Assembly: GCA_039980135.1 (NCBI GenBank)
Contig: JBDXCV010000003.1
Location: 124,001-188,000 of the forward strand
DNA length: 64,000 nt
Origin: Alphaproteobacteria bacterium
GTDB lineage: Bacteria; Pseudomonadota; Alphaproteobacteria; UBA6615
Direction: 5' to 3'
In this document: positions 32,621 through 42,958 of the stretch, in pieces
Layout: each line of letters opens with the position of its first letter
Position numbering within the stretch: the first letter of the stretch is position 1
The notes under the pieces: generated by a model
What the model was told of the DNA's origin: nothing
The model's input: the letters and a program-made list of their open reading frames with translations, nothing else
Databases searched by the model: none
Translations under genes and position numbers: made by a program

Positions 32621-33888
32621 GATGTTTTCCCGCCCTTGTGCGCGGCCACCCTCAACTCCAGAGCTTCCTCGAAACGCCGGAGCACGGCATCGCGCTCCCA
32701 CTCCGATTCCGCCGCGGCGCGTGCCGCCTTGCCGAGGCGCAGACGCGTGTCGCGGTCGCGTACCAGGTCCATGACCGCGGCCCCCATCGCCGGGCCATCG
32801 GCCGGCGCCACCACCGTCCCGCAGGACGCGACCATCCGGGCAATCTGGGTGCCGGGATCGGCCGACGCCACGACCGGGCGACCGCTGGACAGCATGCCGC
32901 CCAGTTTTGAGGGCATCACGAGATCCGCCGCCTCCGCCTTCTGGGGCAGCAGATGGATATCGGCCATCGCCAGCAGGGCCGGCAACTTTTCCTCGGGCTG
33001 GAGCGGCAGCAGCTTGAGCAACCGGTCATCGAGGCCATGGGTCTGCATGGCGCTCTCGATCATGTCGCGCCCGGCACCCGCCCCGGCGACCACGAACTGT
33101 ACCGGGGGATCATCATCGCGCCGCGCGGCCACAACCGCCTGCACCGCGCTGGCGATCTGGTCGATGCCCTGCTTCTCGCCGATATTGCCGCTGTACAACG
33201 CGACGACAGCACCCGGTTCGATGCCAATCTCGGCGCGGAACGACGCCCCGTCCGCATCCGGGTGAATGCGCCGGGTGTCCACCCAGTTGGGAAATTCGAC
33301 GATCCGGTCGGCCGCAACACCCTTGCCCGACAGCCGGTCCGCCATACGCGGGGAGATCGTCGAGACCGTATTGAACCGGCGCAGCAGCCAGCGCTCGCTC
33401 GCCCGGGCCGGTGCCGCCAGGAACTTTGGCAGGAAATGCAGATCGAAGGCCGCGTCGAATTCGAAATCCTGGATATGCAACCAGGACAAGGCGCGCCCGA
33501 ACAACGCCGCAGCAAGCCCGGCCGGCGCGACAAACGCCGTTGGCTGGATCACGAGGACCACATCGGGGCGCCAGAACAAACCCGACAGTTTCGCCGGCGC
33601 GGCACTCGTCAGGGCGAAGCTCACCAGATGCAGAACCCGGCGCAGGCCGGTCGCCTTGGAGGGGACATAGAGCGGGCATCGGGTGACCCGCACGCCGTTT
33701 ACATTCTCTGTGCGCCACCACCATCTCGCGTAACCGACCGAGACCTTCCACGCCGGATAATAGGGCGGCGCGGCGACCGCGCGCACCGTGTGGCCACGCG
33801 CCGCGAGCCAGCCCGCCATATCACCGGTAAACCGGCCGATACCGGTCAGTTCCGGCGCAAAGTTCAGGCCATAAATAAGGATCTTCAC
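32617..33888 (-). CDS. WcaI-like family 4 glycosyltransferase
   Basis: Glycosyltransferase of 423 residues of GT-B fold, resembling WcaI colanic acid transferases (MKILIYGLNFAPELTGIGRFTGDMAGWLAARGH split at G-rich acceptor loop; VVALYSGNIGEKQGID; QPEEKLPALLAMADIHLLPQK). The donor sugar is not evident. It probably adds one sugar to the lipid-linked repeat unit at the cytoplasmic face. It overlaps the FkbM start by 4 bases. Confidence 0.88.
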   Translation of the reverse strand: MKILIYGLNFAPELTGIGRFTGDMAGWLAARGHTVRAVAAPPYYPAWKVSVGYARWWWRTENVNGVRVTRCPLYVPSKATGLRRVLHLVSFALTSAAPAKLSGLFWRPDVVLVIQPTAFVAPAGLAAALFGRALSWLHIQDFEFDAAFDLHFLPKFLAAPARASERWLLRRFNTVSTISPRMADRLSGKGVAADRIVEFPNWVDTRRIHPDADGASFRAEIGIEPGAVVALYSGNIGEKQGIDQIASAVQAVVAARRDDDPPVQFVVAGAGAGRDMIESAMQTHGLDDRLLKLLPLQPEEKLPALLAMADIHLLPQKAEAADLVMPSKLGGMLSSGRPVVASADPGTQIARMVASCGTVVAPADGPAMGAAVMDLVRDRDTRLRLGKAARAAAESEWERDAVLRRFEEALELRVAAHKGGKTS

Positions 33889-33922
33889 GACGCCGCTTTC
33901 ATTGGGACCGTCTGCGATGCCG

Positions 33923-34816
33923 TCATCGCTTCAGCAGGTCTTTGTATTTCTCGGACATGGGTGAGTCCGGGTCGTTCAGTTCCTTGAGTTTCAGGGTGAC
34001 CTGATACTCGTAAAACATCTTGAGCAGACAGTAACGCAGGCCGCGGCGCCCATCGAGGATGCCGCGCTTGCCGATATACAGATACAGGAACTGCCAGATC
34101 GGCCGGGCGGGCAGGTAACGGTAGGCAAACTGCTTCAGCGCGCGCCGGCGTTCGGGCCCGCGCCGGGTCAGGCGGGCCGTGATCGAGCTTTCCTTCTCAG
34201 TCGCATTGAGCAATCGCCAGGCCTCGACGGCCTCCATGCTCGAATAATTATTGTGACGGTCGAACCAGCGCTCGATGCCCTTGTCGTCCATATGCACCAG
34301 ATGGTTCTTGAGATAGCCGGCAGGGCCCTCGATCACCATATGCTCATGCACGATGCGCTCCTCGTAGCGGCCCTTGCCGCGCCGGATCAGCCGCAGATTG
34401 TAGTTGGGATAAATCGCCCGCATGGGCTTGCCCCAAAGCCAGTTCTCCCCCGCTACGTAATAGCCGTGGCGCGCGTCTGGATCGGCGATCGTCGCGCGGA
34501 CTTCGTCGGCCAGCAACGGCGTACCGCGCTCATCGGCATCGACGAAGAACACCCAGTCATGGCGCAGGTCAAGATTGTCGAGCGCCCAGTTCTTGTGGGT
34601 CGCGAAATTGTCGAACACGCGCTCGACGACCGTCGCCCCCATGGCGCTGGCGATCTCCACGGTGCGGTCGGACGAATGGGAATCGAAGACGAAAATCTGG
34701 TCCGCCCAGGCCAGGCTGTCCAGACAGATCGCGATGTTTCGTTCCTCGTCCTTCGTCGGGACGATGACGGATACCGGCACCTTCCCGCGTGCGGCGGAAT
34801 CAGACGATGGAGGCAT
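33923..34816 (-). CDS. Family 2 glycosyltransferase (WaaE-like)
   Basis: GT-A-fold transferase of 297 residues with VSVIVPTKDEERNIAICLDSL, FDSHSSDRTVEIA, the DxD-like motif FFVDADERGT, and RRGKGRYEERIVHEHM, characteristic of the LPS beta-1,4-glucosyltransferase-like (WaaE) subgroup. A strong GGAGG site is 8 bases ahead of ATG 34816, so the gene overlaps the end of the upstream GT4 gene by 17 bases. The C-terminus is basic and amphipathic and probably membrane-associated. Confidence 0.88.
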   Translation of the reverse strand: MPPSSDSAARGKVPVSVIVPTKDEERNIAICLDSLAWADQIFVFDSHSSDRTVEIASAMGATVVERVFDNFATHKNWALDNLDLRHDWVFFVDADERGTPLLADEVRATIADPDARHGYYVAGENWLWGKPMRAIYPNYNLRLIRRGKGRYEERIVHEHMVIEGPAGYLKNHLVHMDDKGIERWFDRHNNYSSMEAVEAWRLLNATEKESSITARLTRRGPERRRALKQFAYRYLPARPIWQFLYLYIGKRGILDGRRGLRYCLLKMFYEYQVTLKLKELNDPDSPMSEKYKDLLKR

Positions 34817-35960
34817 AGGCATCCTCCAGGGCGTGGCCGATCTGCGGCCATTGGAAATGTTCGCCGACCAGCGCGCGGCCCCGCGCACCCTTGGCGCGCG
34901 CGCCGTCGATGTCCCGCAAGGCGGCAAGTATCGCATCGGCGAACGGCCCGGCCTCGGCCGGCGTCACCCAGCCCGCATCGGCATTCGCCACCTCATGCCA
35001 CAGATTGACCTTGTCCGAGATCGCGACCGGCAGGCCGCAAGCCATCGCCTCGACCACCGCGATGCCGAAATTCTCGCTGTAGGACGGCAGCACGAACAGG
35101 TCGGAATCCGCGAGCAGCTCCAGCTTGTCGTCGCCGGTGACCATGCCCGTGAAGGTCGCGCGATCCGCGAAGCCGAACCCGTCGATCCAGCCTTGCGTCT
35201 TTTCCTGCATGCCGCGGTCGGGGCCTGCAATCACCAGATGGGCGTCCGGCATCTCGCGCGCAACATCGGCGAACGCGCGCGTCAGTACATCGAGGCCCTT
35301 CTTGAAATTGAGCCGCCCGAAGAACAGCACGATGGGCCGGTCGCCGATCTCGGGATGCCGCGCACGAAACCCGCCGCGCGGCGGCAGATTGTCGTACTCC
35401 TCCGTATCGAGACCGTGGGGCACGACGATTCCCCGCGCCCCAAACACATAGGGGGCGGCCAGGATCATCTCTTCCTCGGTGGTGAAATGCATGGCGGCCG
35501 CATGGCGCGTTACCCGATTCTGGAACCAGGTCTCGAGCAGCATCTTCCTGAAACGATGCCGGCGATACAGGAACGGATCGAGCGTACCGTGGGGCCGCAT
35601 GAGGTAGGGCACCCCGGCCCGGCCGCAGGCCCGTTCGGTGAACTTGCAGTGGAGCATGTAGAGCGAGTGGAGATGCACCGCATCCATCTGCGGAATGGTT
35701 TCATCGAGCGCGCGCGCCATCGGGGCCGAGTTGCCGAGAAATCGGGGATACTCAATCGGGAAGTACCGGATGGTCACGCCATCGCGTTCGATCGGCCTGT
35801 CCACCGGCACGTCCAGCACGTCATCGAGGCCATTCATGTTGGTGGCGAAGATCGTCACCTCATGGCCGCGCCGCGCCACGGCCCGCGCCATCTCGAAACA
35901 CGCCTTGGACGGCCCGCCATCGCGCGGCGCCAATGTCGCTATCACATGCAAAATCTTCAT
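34800..35960 (-). CDS. Family 4 glycosyltransferase
   Basis: GT-B transferase of 386 residues: the N-terminal acceptor domain MKILHVIATLAPRDGGPSK, then IVLFFGRLNFKKGLDVL, and the donor-binding signature DLFVLPSYSENFGIAVVEAMACGLPVA with the EX7E motif. Probably a step in repeat-unit assembly. Overlaps the following GT2 gene by 17 bases. Confidence 0.9.
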   Translation of the reverse strand: MKILHVIATLAPRDGGPSKACFEMARAVARRGHEVTIFATNMNGLDDVLDVPVDRPIERDGVTIRYFPIEYPRFLGNSAPMARALDETIPQMDAVHLHSLYMLHCKFTERACGRAGVPYLMRPHGTLDPFLYRRHRFRKMLLETWFQNRVTRHAAAMHFTTEEEMILAAPYVFGARGIVVPHGLDTEEYDNLPPRGGFRARHPEIGDRPIVLFFGRLNFKKGLDVLTRAFADVAREMPDAHLVIAGPDRGMQEKTQGWIDGFGFADRATFTGMVTGDDKLELLADSDLFVLPSYSENFGIAVVEAMACGLPVAISDKVNLWHEVANADAGWVTPAEAGPFADAILAALRDIDGARAKGARGRALVGEHFQWPQIGHALEDAYASIV

Positions 35961-36041
35961 GCGGAATCCGCTTTATTGAGGTCCGCTTTACAGGCGCAGC
36001 CGCGTTGCATCAAGGCCACCCATCGCACGAGCGCGCGCATG

Positions 36042-36842
36042 TCAGCCCGGCGCCAGATCGCGCCACCCGATGAGACCGACCCCGGCCGCGCGCGCCGCGG
36101 CGGCAAAGGCGAACGCACCGCGGTCGTCGTTCACCCGCCAGGCGATGTCGAGGCCCGGATGAACCCCCACCTCGGCCACGCCGTCGAGGCCGCGCAACAA
36201 CCCGAGCACGGGTTGCGCCCAGTCCACGTCACCGGCCGAGGCCGGCATGTAGAAATGTTCGGTCGTGACGAATTTGCGGGCGATCGCGCGCGCCCAGCCG
36301 CGGCCCAGCCAGTAGGTCGGGCTTTTCAGGGGCTTGCGCAGATAGACATTCTGCGCGGTGCGCACGCAGCGGATGCCGAAGCGGGGCAACACCTGGGCCA
36401 GCGCCCGGCGGAACGGCGCGAACTTGTGCAGATGGCCGTGGGAATCGACGTAGCAGAGATCGACACCCAGGTCGCGTACCCGGGCAATCTGGGCCTCCAT
36501 CTCCCGCGCGATCTGATCCGCCGGCAGACGGTTGAGAAGGCCGCGCTTACGCATGGTGTTTGATTCCAGAAAACGGCCCCGGGCGTCGACCAGGCCGGGA
36601 ATCTCGGACGGCGGCAGGACCGGGCGTTCCACGTCGTCGGTCGAGAAGCACAGATGCACGCCGAAACTATGCTCACGATGGGTGCTTGCCCAGTTCGCGG
36701 CGGCTTGCGTCTGGGGGACATTGGCCATGATCGAGGCGCTGGTCAGGGCGCCGGCCTCAAAGGCGGCGATGGTCCGTTCCACCGTGTGGGCGGAAATCCC
36801 GAAGTCGTCGGCGGCCAGTATGACACCCGTCAGTTTGCCCAT
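36042..36842 (-). CDS. ChbG/HpnK (YdjC)-family carbohydrate deacetylase
   Basis: Metal-dependent deacetylase of 266 residues. Metal and catalytic motifs are AADDFGIS near the N-terminus and DSHGHLHKF in the middle, and a late AEVGVHPG histidine, as in YdjC-family deacetylases acting on N-acetylated sugars or hopanoids. Context with glycosyltransferases points to a glycan substrate. It is the first gene of this minus-strand run and is divergent from the amidotransferase gene. Confidence 0.88.
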   Translation of the reverse strand: MGKLTGVILAADDFGISAHTVERTIAAFEAGALTSASIMANVPQTQAAANWASTHREHSFGVHLCFSTDDVERPVLPPSEIPGLVDARGRFLESNTMRKRGLLNRLPADQIAREMEAQIARVRDLGVDLCYVDSHGHLHKFAPFRRALAQVLPRFGIRCVRTAQNVYLRKPLKSPTYWLGRGWARAIARKFVTTEHFYMPASAGDVDWAQPVLGLLRGLDGVAEVGVHPGLDIAWRVNDDRGAFAFAAAARAAGVGLIGWRDLAPG

Positions 36843-37066
36843 CGTACCCGGCCGTTGAAGATGTGATTGCGGAGAATTCCGACTATGCGCATCGTGGACA
36901 TGACCCTTACACGCTAGCGGCCCGCCGCGCGAACCGCCAAGCGATTTTCGTGAACCGGTGACTGCCGGAATGTTTCGCTTTCACGACCCGGATTCCCGGG
37001 CCGCATTGCGTCGGTGGCGCGACGCGTCGTACACCAGCATGTCAACACGGCATGCCGGGGCGCAGT

Positions 37067-38868
<1,802 letters not shown>

Positions 38869-38872
<4 letters not shown>

Positions 38873-40074
38873 TCTTGCAGACGTAGCGCGCGGCGCAGCC
38901 CCGCCATATAGCCCGATATGTTCCAGCCCGCGATGCGCGCCTTCGCGCCCGCACGAAACGTCTGGCGCAGCGCGTCGTCGCCGGCGAGTTTTCGCAAGGC
39001 CGCCACCAGGGCGTCACGATTGTCATAGGGGAAGATCAGCCCGCAGGTATCGGCCACCAGGTCGCGGCCGCACGACACCCGGTCACTGACGATCAACGGA
39101 CAGCCGAAATTCATTGCCTCGTTGACGATCAGGCCCCATGTCTCCTGGTAGGCGGACGGCAATACCAGCATGTCGGCGATGGCATAGCCTTCCGCAATCC
39201 GCGACTGATCCAGCCAGCCGGCAAAAACAATTTTTGCGCCGGGATGTTCGGCGGCCAACGCCTCGGCCGCGGCGCGCTGTTCGCCCTCCCCCACCATCAA
39301 CAACGTCCATTCGTCACCCAGTCCGGCCTCGGCGAAGGCCTCGACCAGCATCAGGGGCTGCTTCTTGGGCATGAACTTGGCGCTGTAGAGGATGATCTTC
39401 TGGTCCGGGTCGATCCCGAACCCGGTTTTCAGCTCGGCTTCGCGGCCCGTCATACGCCCGGCCTCCGCGGCGAAGAACGCGTTGTCGACGATATGCGGGG
39501 CGTGCACGAGCTTACGGTCGGGCACGCCGAAGTTCCGGAAATAGTCCCGGTTGTCCTGGCCGATATAGAGCAGGACATTCGCCAGTATATAGAGCGGACG
39601 ATAGAGCAGTTGGCGCAGCAACCGCACCCAGATCGGTCGCGCCCCGAGATTGTTCGAGATCGTCCGGATGATCAGTCGCTTGCCACCGAGCCGCGCGGCG
39701 AGCACACAGGCGACATGGCTGAACTGGTTGTGGCCATGGATATAGACCGCGTCATACGGGCCGGTCAGCACATGCCAGATGAGCCCCGGGTTGATGAATT
39801 TCCAGAACCCCTCCCCGTCGCGCTTCGGGCTGACATTGGGAAAGATGCGATGGGGGTAACCGGTGAACTTCTCGACCCCCCACTCGACCACGGTGCCGAC
39901 CTCGGGGTCGAAGCCCGAAGCGGACCAGCCGCGCTGCATGAACAGGACGCTTACATCGATGTCGGGAGCCGCCGCCATCGCCCGATACAGGGGCAGGTGA
40001 TAATGCACCGGAAACTGGGCGACGACCGCCAGCCGCAGCGGCGGTCGACCCGTACGGGCCTTGTCAGGCGCCAT
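38869..40074 (-). CDS. Family 4 glycosyltransferase
   Basis: GT-B transferase of 401 residues (LRLAVVAQFPVHYHLPLYRAMAAAP; IILYSAKFMPKKQPLMLVEAF; DMLVLPSAYQETWGLIVNEAMNFGCP with the EX7E motif). The gene starts at ATG 40074 inside the last codons of the upstream TolB-like gene; an earlier in-frame ATG is possible at 40110. Probably acts on the same repeat unit as the neighbouring transferases. Confidence 0.88.
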
Positions 40075-41386
40075 GGCCGGCCGCTCGCGCGTCAAGTGCC
40101 GGCGCCGCATCGATGATCAGATTCTGCCGGATGCCGGCGCGGGAGGAATCCACACTCACCTTGCGTCCCGTCCGGTCCCAGCGCGGATGCAGGTCGCATT
40201 TCATGTCGCCGTCACCCACCGACAGATCGGAAAAGTAACGGCCGATGTCGATCCGCCGATCACCATCCAGCTCGAACAGCATCAGGTTCTGCATGCCGTC
40301 GCCGTCGGGGTAGGTATCCGTCACCATCAGGTCCGGATCCTCGATGTGGAACATCGGATGCCCGTCCACCGGCAGCACATCCGCGCCGACGGCGCGCCGC
40401 TGGGCAGGCGCATCGACCGGGATCAGAAAATAATGTTCGTTGCCGACACTCCCCACGCCGCTGGGCAAACGATGGCGAAGCTTGCGAGCGATATTGATTG
40501 CCGGGCGCAGGAGCGGCGAGCCGAGCAAGCCGCTGCGTCTCGCGGCGGCCAGACCACTGGACATGAACCGCGACCAGGCGAGGATCGTGTCGTCGTCGCG
40601 CCAGTCGTAATGGGTCACCTTCTCTTCGGCCAGCAGGCGCAGATTGGTCCCGTCGGCGTTGGCCACCAGGAGCCGCGAATAGATCGCGCCATCGTTCAGG
40701 AAGTAGCGGTGCATGAAGGCAAACTGCGTCCCGCTCGGGTTGAACTGGGTGTGGGTCACCACCTGCGCCACATCGGCGGGCGTTCCCGCGCCCACCTGCG
40801 CGATCTCGGCGATCGGGATCAAAAGTTCGGCCACACCGGTTGTGAGGTCGACCCGCCAGATGCCGTCATCGGCGGGAGCCGGAGTATCGATCGAGGCCGG
40901 AAAATCCGCCGGCAAACCATAGGCGGGCCAGTGTTTGCGCAACCGGCCGTAGTTCGGGGCGACCGCCATACGGCCCGACGGGTGAATCGAACAAACCGCG
41001 TAGTCGATCATTCGCTCCGCGCCGTCTTCGGGATCGAAGACACAAGACCCGAGACCGCCATCCACCAGCTTGTTGTAGATCAGGCGGCCGTCGGCGAGCC
41101 ATTGCGCCCGGGCACCCATCTGGAAGTTCCATGCGGTCGTGGTGCCGATCGGTTCCGGCGCGCCGGCGTCGGGTTTCCAAAGGCAGACCTCGGCGACTTC
41201 GCCGGCCGGCTGATGGCGGATTTCGGGGTCGACCCGCAGCACCGCCAACGTGTCATTCGCCGGATTCCAGGGTGTGACGTCATGGAAGCCGAAGAAATGC
41301 GCGCGGTCGTGCGGCGTTTCGGCAATCACGGGGCAATCGATCGAAATGCGTGATGACACGAACGGCGGCCCCCGGGAATGCGGCAT
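40064..41386 (-). CDS. TolB-like beta-propeller protein of the polysaccharide locus
   Basis: Protein of 440 residues without signal peptide. Repeated blade-like strands with turns such as GARAQWLADGRLIYNK, CSIHPSGRMAVAPNYG, HTQFNPSGTQFAFMHR and CDLHPRWDRTGRKVSVDSS indicate a beta-propeller related to TolB/oligogalacturonate-lyase folds. The N-terminal motif HFFGFHDVTPWNP resembles HFFGYYDxSPW seen in uncharacterised proteins of glycan clusters. Its role is unknown. It is co-transcribed with the GT4 that follows (11-base overlap). Confidence 0.7.
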   Translation of the reverse strand: MPHSRGPPFVSSRISIDCPVIAETPHDRAHFFGFHDVTPWNPANDTLAVLRVDPEIRHQPAGEVAEVCLWKPDAGAPEPIGTTTAWNFQMGARAQWLADGRLIYNKLVDGGLGSCVFDPEDGAERMIDYAVCSIHPSGRMAVAPNYGRLRKHWPAYGLPADFPASIDTPAPADDGIWRVDLTTGVAELLIPIAEIAQVGAGTPADVAQVVTHTQFNPSGTQFAFMHRYFLNDGAIYSRLLVANADGTNLRLLAEEKVTHYDWRDDDTILAWSRFMSSGLAAARRSGLLGSPLLRPAINIARKLRHRLPSGVGSVGNEHYFLIPVDAPAQRRAVGADVLPVDGHPMFHIEDPDLMVTDTYPDGDGMQNLMLFELDGDRRIDIGRYFSDLSVGDGDMKCDLHPRWDRTGRKVSVDSSRAGIRQNLIIDAAPALDARAAGHGA

Positions 41387-41484
41387 GTCCCCGAACGGAG
41401 AAACACCATGTTTGCGGCGCGAAGGCCGGATTGGCTAAGGTGTCCTAGCTAGCAACACGCCAACATACGATCAAGGATAACCCG

Positions 41485-42114
41485 ATTTACGTTCAATACG
41501 GATGCGGCTGGTCGGCGCCGGAAGGCTGGGTGAATTTCGACACCTCGCCCACCCTGAAATTCGAGCGGCTCCCGCTGCTCGGAAAGCTCTACACGCGCAA
41601 TGATGACCGGTTCCCCGAAGCGGTGCGCGTCGGGGACGTCGTGCGCGGCCTGCCCGTGGCGGACCAGGCCTGCGACGGCGTGTATGCGAGCCATGTCCTG
41701 GAACATCTGAGCCGGACGGATTTCGACAAGGCGGTGGCCGAGACGTTTCGAATCCTCAAACCCGGCGGCATCGCCCGGGTGGTGGTGCCCGATCTCGCCG
41801 CCGAGGCCCGCAACTATCTCGAAGCGACAGGCGCGGAAGATGCCGCGGCCGCGGACAATTTCATGCGCTCGACTCATCTGGGAATCGAGACCCGCGCCCG
41901 GGGCCTCAAGGGCATTATCCATGAGACGCTAAGCAACGCCCGGCATTTCTGGATGTGGGACTATCCCGGCCTGGCCGGCGCATTCCGCGATCACGGCTTC
42001 ATCGATATTCGCCGTGGCCAGTTCAACGACAGCGCCGACGAAATGTTCAAGGCTGTCGAGGACGAAGGGCGATTCGAGGATGCGGTCTGCGTCGAGGCCC
42101 GACGTCCAGCCTAG
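41485..42114 (+). CDS. SAM-dependent methyltransferase-like protein, probable ATT start
   Basis: Small class I methyltransferase-like protein. The core SHVLEHLSRTDFDKAV and ILKPGGIARVVVPDL is typical of the Methyltransf_11 group. The first standard start is GTG at 41530, but the codons before it encode YVQYGCGWSAPEGW, which is the conserved SAM-binding N-terminus of this family (YGCG, then NFD at 41533). The only plausible initiator for that N-terminus is ATT at 41485, with AAGGA 7 bases upstream. The frame is closed by a stop 45 bases before. Divergent from the TolB-like gene. Confidence 0.7.
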   Translation: MYVQYGCGWSAPEGWVNFDTSPTLKFERLPLLGKLYTRNDDRFPEAVRVGDVVRGLPVADQACDGVYASHVLEHLSRTDFDKAVAETFRILKPGGIARVVVPDLAAEARNYLEATGAEDAAAADNFMRSTHLGIETRARGLKGIIHETLSNARHFWMWDYPGLAGAFRDHGFIDIRRGQFNDSADEMFKAVEDEGRFEDAVCVEARRPA

Positions 42115-42145
42115 ACGCCCGTCCTGAAAAGCCGTCCGTCTGGCG

Positions 42146-42958
42146 CTAGAACGTCTTGGGCTTCGGCACCCCGAACACCCTGTCCGTGATCTTCTGGACG
42201 ACCCCGACCGGGTCCAGCAGCCAGCGCAGCACGCGCGCATAGGTGAAGCAGTAGCGGTCCGAAGGGCGCTGGTCCCGGCCCATCACCATCTTGAAGTAAC
42301 GCCGATGATTGACCAGACTTTCGTCAGCCATGCGCTGGCTGCCCGAGATCGAATCCTCGTGGATGGTGAACAGTGACCAGTTGCGGTCGATGATCTTCAC
42401 CCGCGCTCCCGCCAATCCCATGTCCAGCAGCAGCTCCGCATCCCAACTGGTGCGATTGTCGATATTGAACCCGTTCGTCAGCTTGTAGGCCGCCGCACGA
42501 AAAAAAGTCGATTGCTGCATGACGACGGCGGCGCCATGCGCGAATCGCCAGGCCGTGAACGGTGCCGACCGGAATCTCCGGATAACGTCGCCCGCCTTGT
42601 CGACGATGAATCCGTGACCGACGACGACATCGGCGTTCCGGTGCCGCTCGAACGCGGCCACGGCTTCCTTGATGGCGCCCGGCAGGAAGGCATCATCGGC
42701 GTTCATGTAGCAATAGATGTCACCGGTCGCCGCCGCGAAGCCATTGTTGAGCCCGTCGGGCGGTCCCTTGTCGGGTTGGTCGACAACCGTGGCGATCCGG
42801 TCACGATACCTTTCGATGATATCGCGGCTGCCGTCGGTCGATCCCGGATCAACGACGATATACTCGATGTCGTCATGATCCTGTTCGAGAACGGACAGGA
42901 TCGCGCGCTCCAGGAACTCCGCCTGGTTGAACGACAGGGTGACGATCGAAACTTTCAT
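42146..42958 (-). CDS. Family 2 glycosyltransferase
   Basis: GT-A transferase of 270 residues (VSIVTLSFNQAEFLERAILSV; EYIVVDPGSTDGSRDII; the DxD-like region CYMNADDAFLPGA). It starts at ATG 42958, overlapping the upstream polymerase stop (ATGA). The acceptor-side region around MQQSTFFRAAAY is typical of WcaA/WbbL-type transferases. Confidence 0.9.
   Translation of the reverse strand: MKVSIVTLSFNQAEFLERAILSVLEQDHDDIEYIVVDPGSTDGSRDIIERYRDRIATVVDQPDKGPPDGLNNGFAAATGDIYCYMNADDAFLPGAIKEAVAAFERHRNADVVVGHGFIVDKAGDVIRRFRSAPFTAWRFAHGAAVVMQQSTFFRAAAYKLTNGFNIDNRTSWDAELLLDMGLAGARVKIIDRNWSLFTIHEDSISGSQRMADESLVNHRRYFKMVMGRDQRPSDRYCFTYARVLRWLLDPVGVVQKITDRVFGVPKPKTF

Noticed and set aside
34575-36563. Very long plus-strand open frame (662 codons)
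   Set aside because: Covers the GT2, GT4 and deacetylase genes on the opposite strand; high GC content creates such shadow frames.
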